Origin: an uncultured Bacteroidales bacterium
Lineage (GTDB): Bacteria; Bacteroidota; Bacteroidia; Bacteroidales; F082
NCBI GenBank assembly: GCA_900317055.1
Contig: ONFF01000015.1
Span: 62,001-126,000 of the forward strand
Length of the DNA: 64,000 bases
Reading direction: 5' to 3'
Shown here piece by piece: positions 63,293 through 64,000 of the stretch. A program made the position numbers and the translations under genes. Numbering within the stretch: the first letter of the stretch is position 1; the number at the start of each line of letters is the position of its first letter. The notes under the pieces are model-generated. The model was not told the origin of the DNA. It ran no database searches and worked only from the letters and a program-made list of their open reading frames with translations.

Positions 63293-64000
63293 ATGAGAAA
63301 ACATTTATTCCTTTTCTTGGCTTTGGCTTTTGCAACGCCCAGTGCCATCCAAGCTCAAACCCCACGCGACATGTGGGATTTCGTGAACTCATTCTCTTGC
63401 TCCACAGGTCGCCAACATGGCGTGGTCTACGACGGTGAGTACATCTACACTAGTGCTTGGGGCAAGTCGTCGACGGTGCTGTCGATGTTCTACAAATACG
63501 ACCTTAACGGCAATCTCATCGAAGAATTCGATGTACCTGGAATCGATAATTCCGACAACTACATGCGCGACATGACTTATGACGGACAGTATGTCTACGG
63601 CTGTGATGCCCATTCCGGAACGATTTGGTGCTATGATCTCCGTAACAAATCATTAGTCGGACAAATCAACACCGCTTTCAATGAATTGGGCACCTGCACC
63701 TACGACCCCGAAAACGACGCCTTCTGGGTCGGCGAAAGAGCCACAGGCAGCAGTCCCAACCTCCATCTCGACCTCAAGCTTGTTGACCGTAACGGTTCCG
63801 TTATCAGAACTGCTACTGCACACAACCTCGGCGGACACACAGTGCATGGCACTGGCTACTTTACTGACGAGGATGGCGTAGCCCACCTCTACCTCTTTGC
63901 CGTGGAAGGCTTCACCGCCCATGTCTTCGACTACAACATCAATTCGGACAGCATGGATCCCAATATCATCTTTGACTTCGCCGCTACGCCTGGCTGGGGA
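63293..64000 (+). CDS. Secreted beta-propeller-like protein, clipped by the window end
   Basis: The frame is open from the ATG at 63293 to the end of the window (236 codons seen). It starts with a signal peptide (MRKHLFLFLALAFATPSAIQ). The body has repeating strands such as VVYDGEYIYTSAWG, MTYDGQYVYGCDAHSGTIWC and CTYDPENDAFWVGERA, which suggest a beta-propeller. A sorting domain may lie beyond the window. It starts 21 bases after the deaminase fusion gene but is probably unrelated in function. Confidence 0.75.
   Translation, partial: MRKHLFLFLALAFATPSAIQAQTPRDMWDFVNSFSCSTGRQHGVVYDGEYIYTSAWGKSSTVLSMFYKYDLNGNLIEEFDVPGIDNSDNYMRDMTYDGQYVYGCDAHSGTIWCYDLRNKSLVGQINTAFNELGTCTYDPENDAFWVGERATGSSPNLHLDLKLVDRNGSVIRTATAHNLGGHTVHGTGYFTDEDGVAHLYLFAVEGFTAHVFDYNINSDSMDPNIIFDFAATPGWG

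Overview
The window is chromosomal DNA from a member of the Bacteroidota, most likely an uncultured gut- or rumen-type Bacteroidales. The evidence is seen directly. Many genes are preceded by a TAnnTTTG -7 box and almost none by a Shine-Dalgarno sequence. Secreted proteins end in type IX secretion (T9SS) type A sorting domains (YPNPT ... LPQGMYFI ... KFVVR). The mutY-ssb-gldE-gldD cluster, a TonB-dependent receptor, an ExbB/ExbD motor and a tlpA/DUF6029/Omp28 operon are also typical of the phylum. No prophage, transposase, CRISPR array, rRNA or replication origin was seen.

Layout. 1-9 kb: a clipped secreted protein, two M24 aminopeptidases, a TonB-dependent receptor, rpmB, an MscS channel, an exosortase-family protein and an ROK kinase. 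9-16 kb: B12-type ribonucleotide reductase with palindromes in its promoter region, then on the minus strand trpS, a RelB/PIN toxin-antitoxin pair, hflX and tatD. 16-29.5 kb: four large T9SS-type secreted proteins, three of them paralogues with N-terminal BNR/Ycf48-like repeats, preceded by a TPR-transmembrane-HTH regulator. 29.8-36.8 kb: rng, a 29-residue basic protein gene, HU, mutY, ssb, gldE, gldD and corA. 36.9-47.1 kb: two secreted EndoI-type nucleases, an MntP-like transporter, a DUF6169 gene with a tiny upstream gene, tryptophanase with a long leader, a secreted adhesin-like protein, and a cysteate-synthase-like enzyme. 47.2-58.3 kb: ExbB/ExbD operon, tRNA-Ser, asparaginase, trmO, an MBOAT/SGNH acyl-transfer pair, and the Omp28-DUF6029-tlpA operon. 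58.3-64 kb: manA, an M20 amidohydrolase, mtnN, a LOG-family gene, a P-loop kinase/dCMP-deaminase fusion and a clipped secreted protein.

The most striking signal is not a gene. Several families of short palindromic repeats occupy the intergenic spaces, and some sit inside coding sequences. One family (core TTCGACAGGCTCAGGGACC) lies within four reading frames, always in the same orientation and phase, and encodes a flexible G-H/P-S-T-G-S-x-T linker: three times before a T9SS sorting domain and once in the ribonucleotide reductase. Two other families occupy the same site inside the sorting domains of neighbouring secreted proteins. In one gene this is associated with a frameshift that removes the sorting signal from the reading frame; in another, half the sorting domain is missing at a double repeat. 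Other items worth a check are an inverted pair of DnaA-box-like 9-mers upstream of nrdJ, a 178-nt tnaA leader with a 19-codon ORF, a possibly leaderless trmO, the kinase-deaminase fusion, and the DUF6169 gene pair.

All functional calls are from reading the sequence and from family knowledge; no database search was run.
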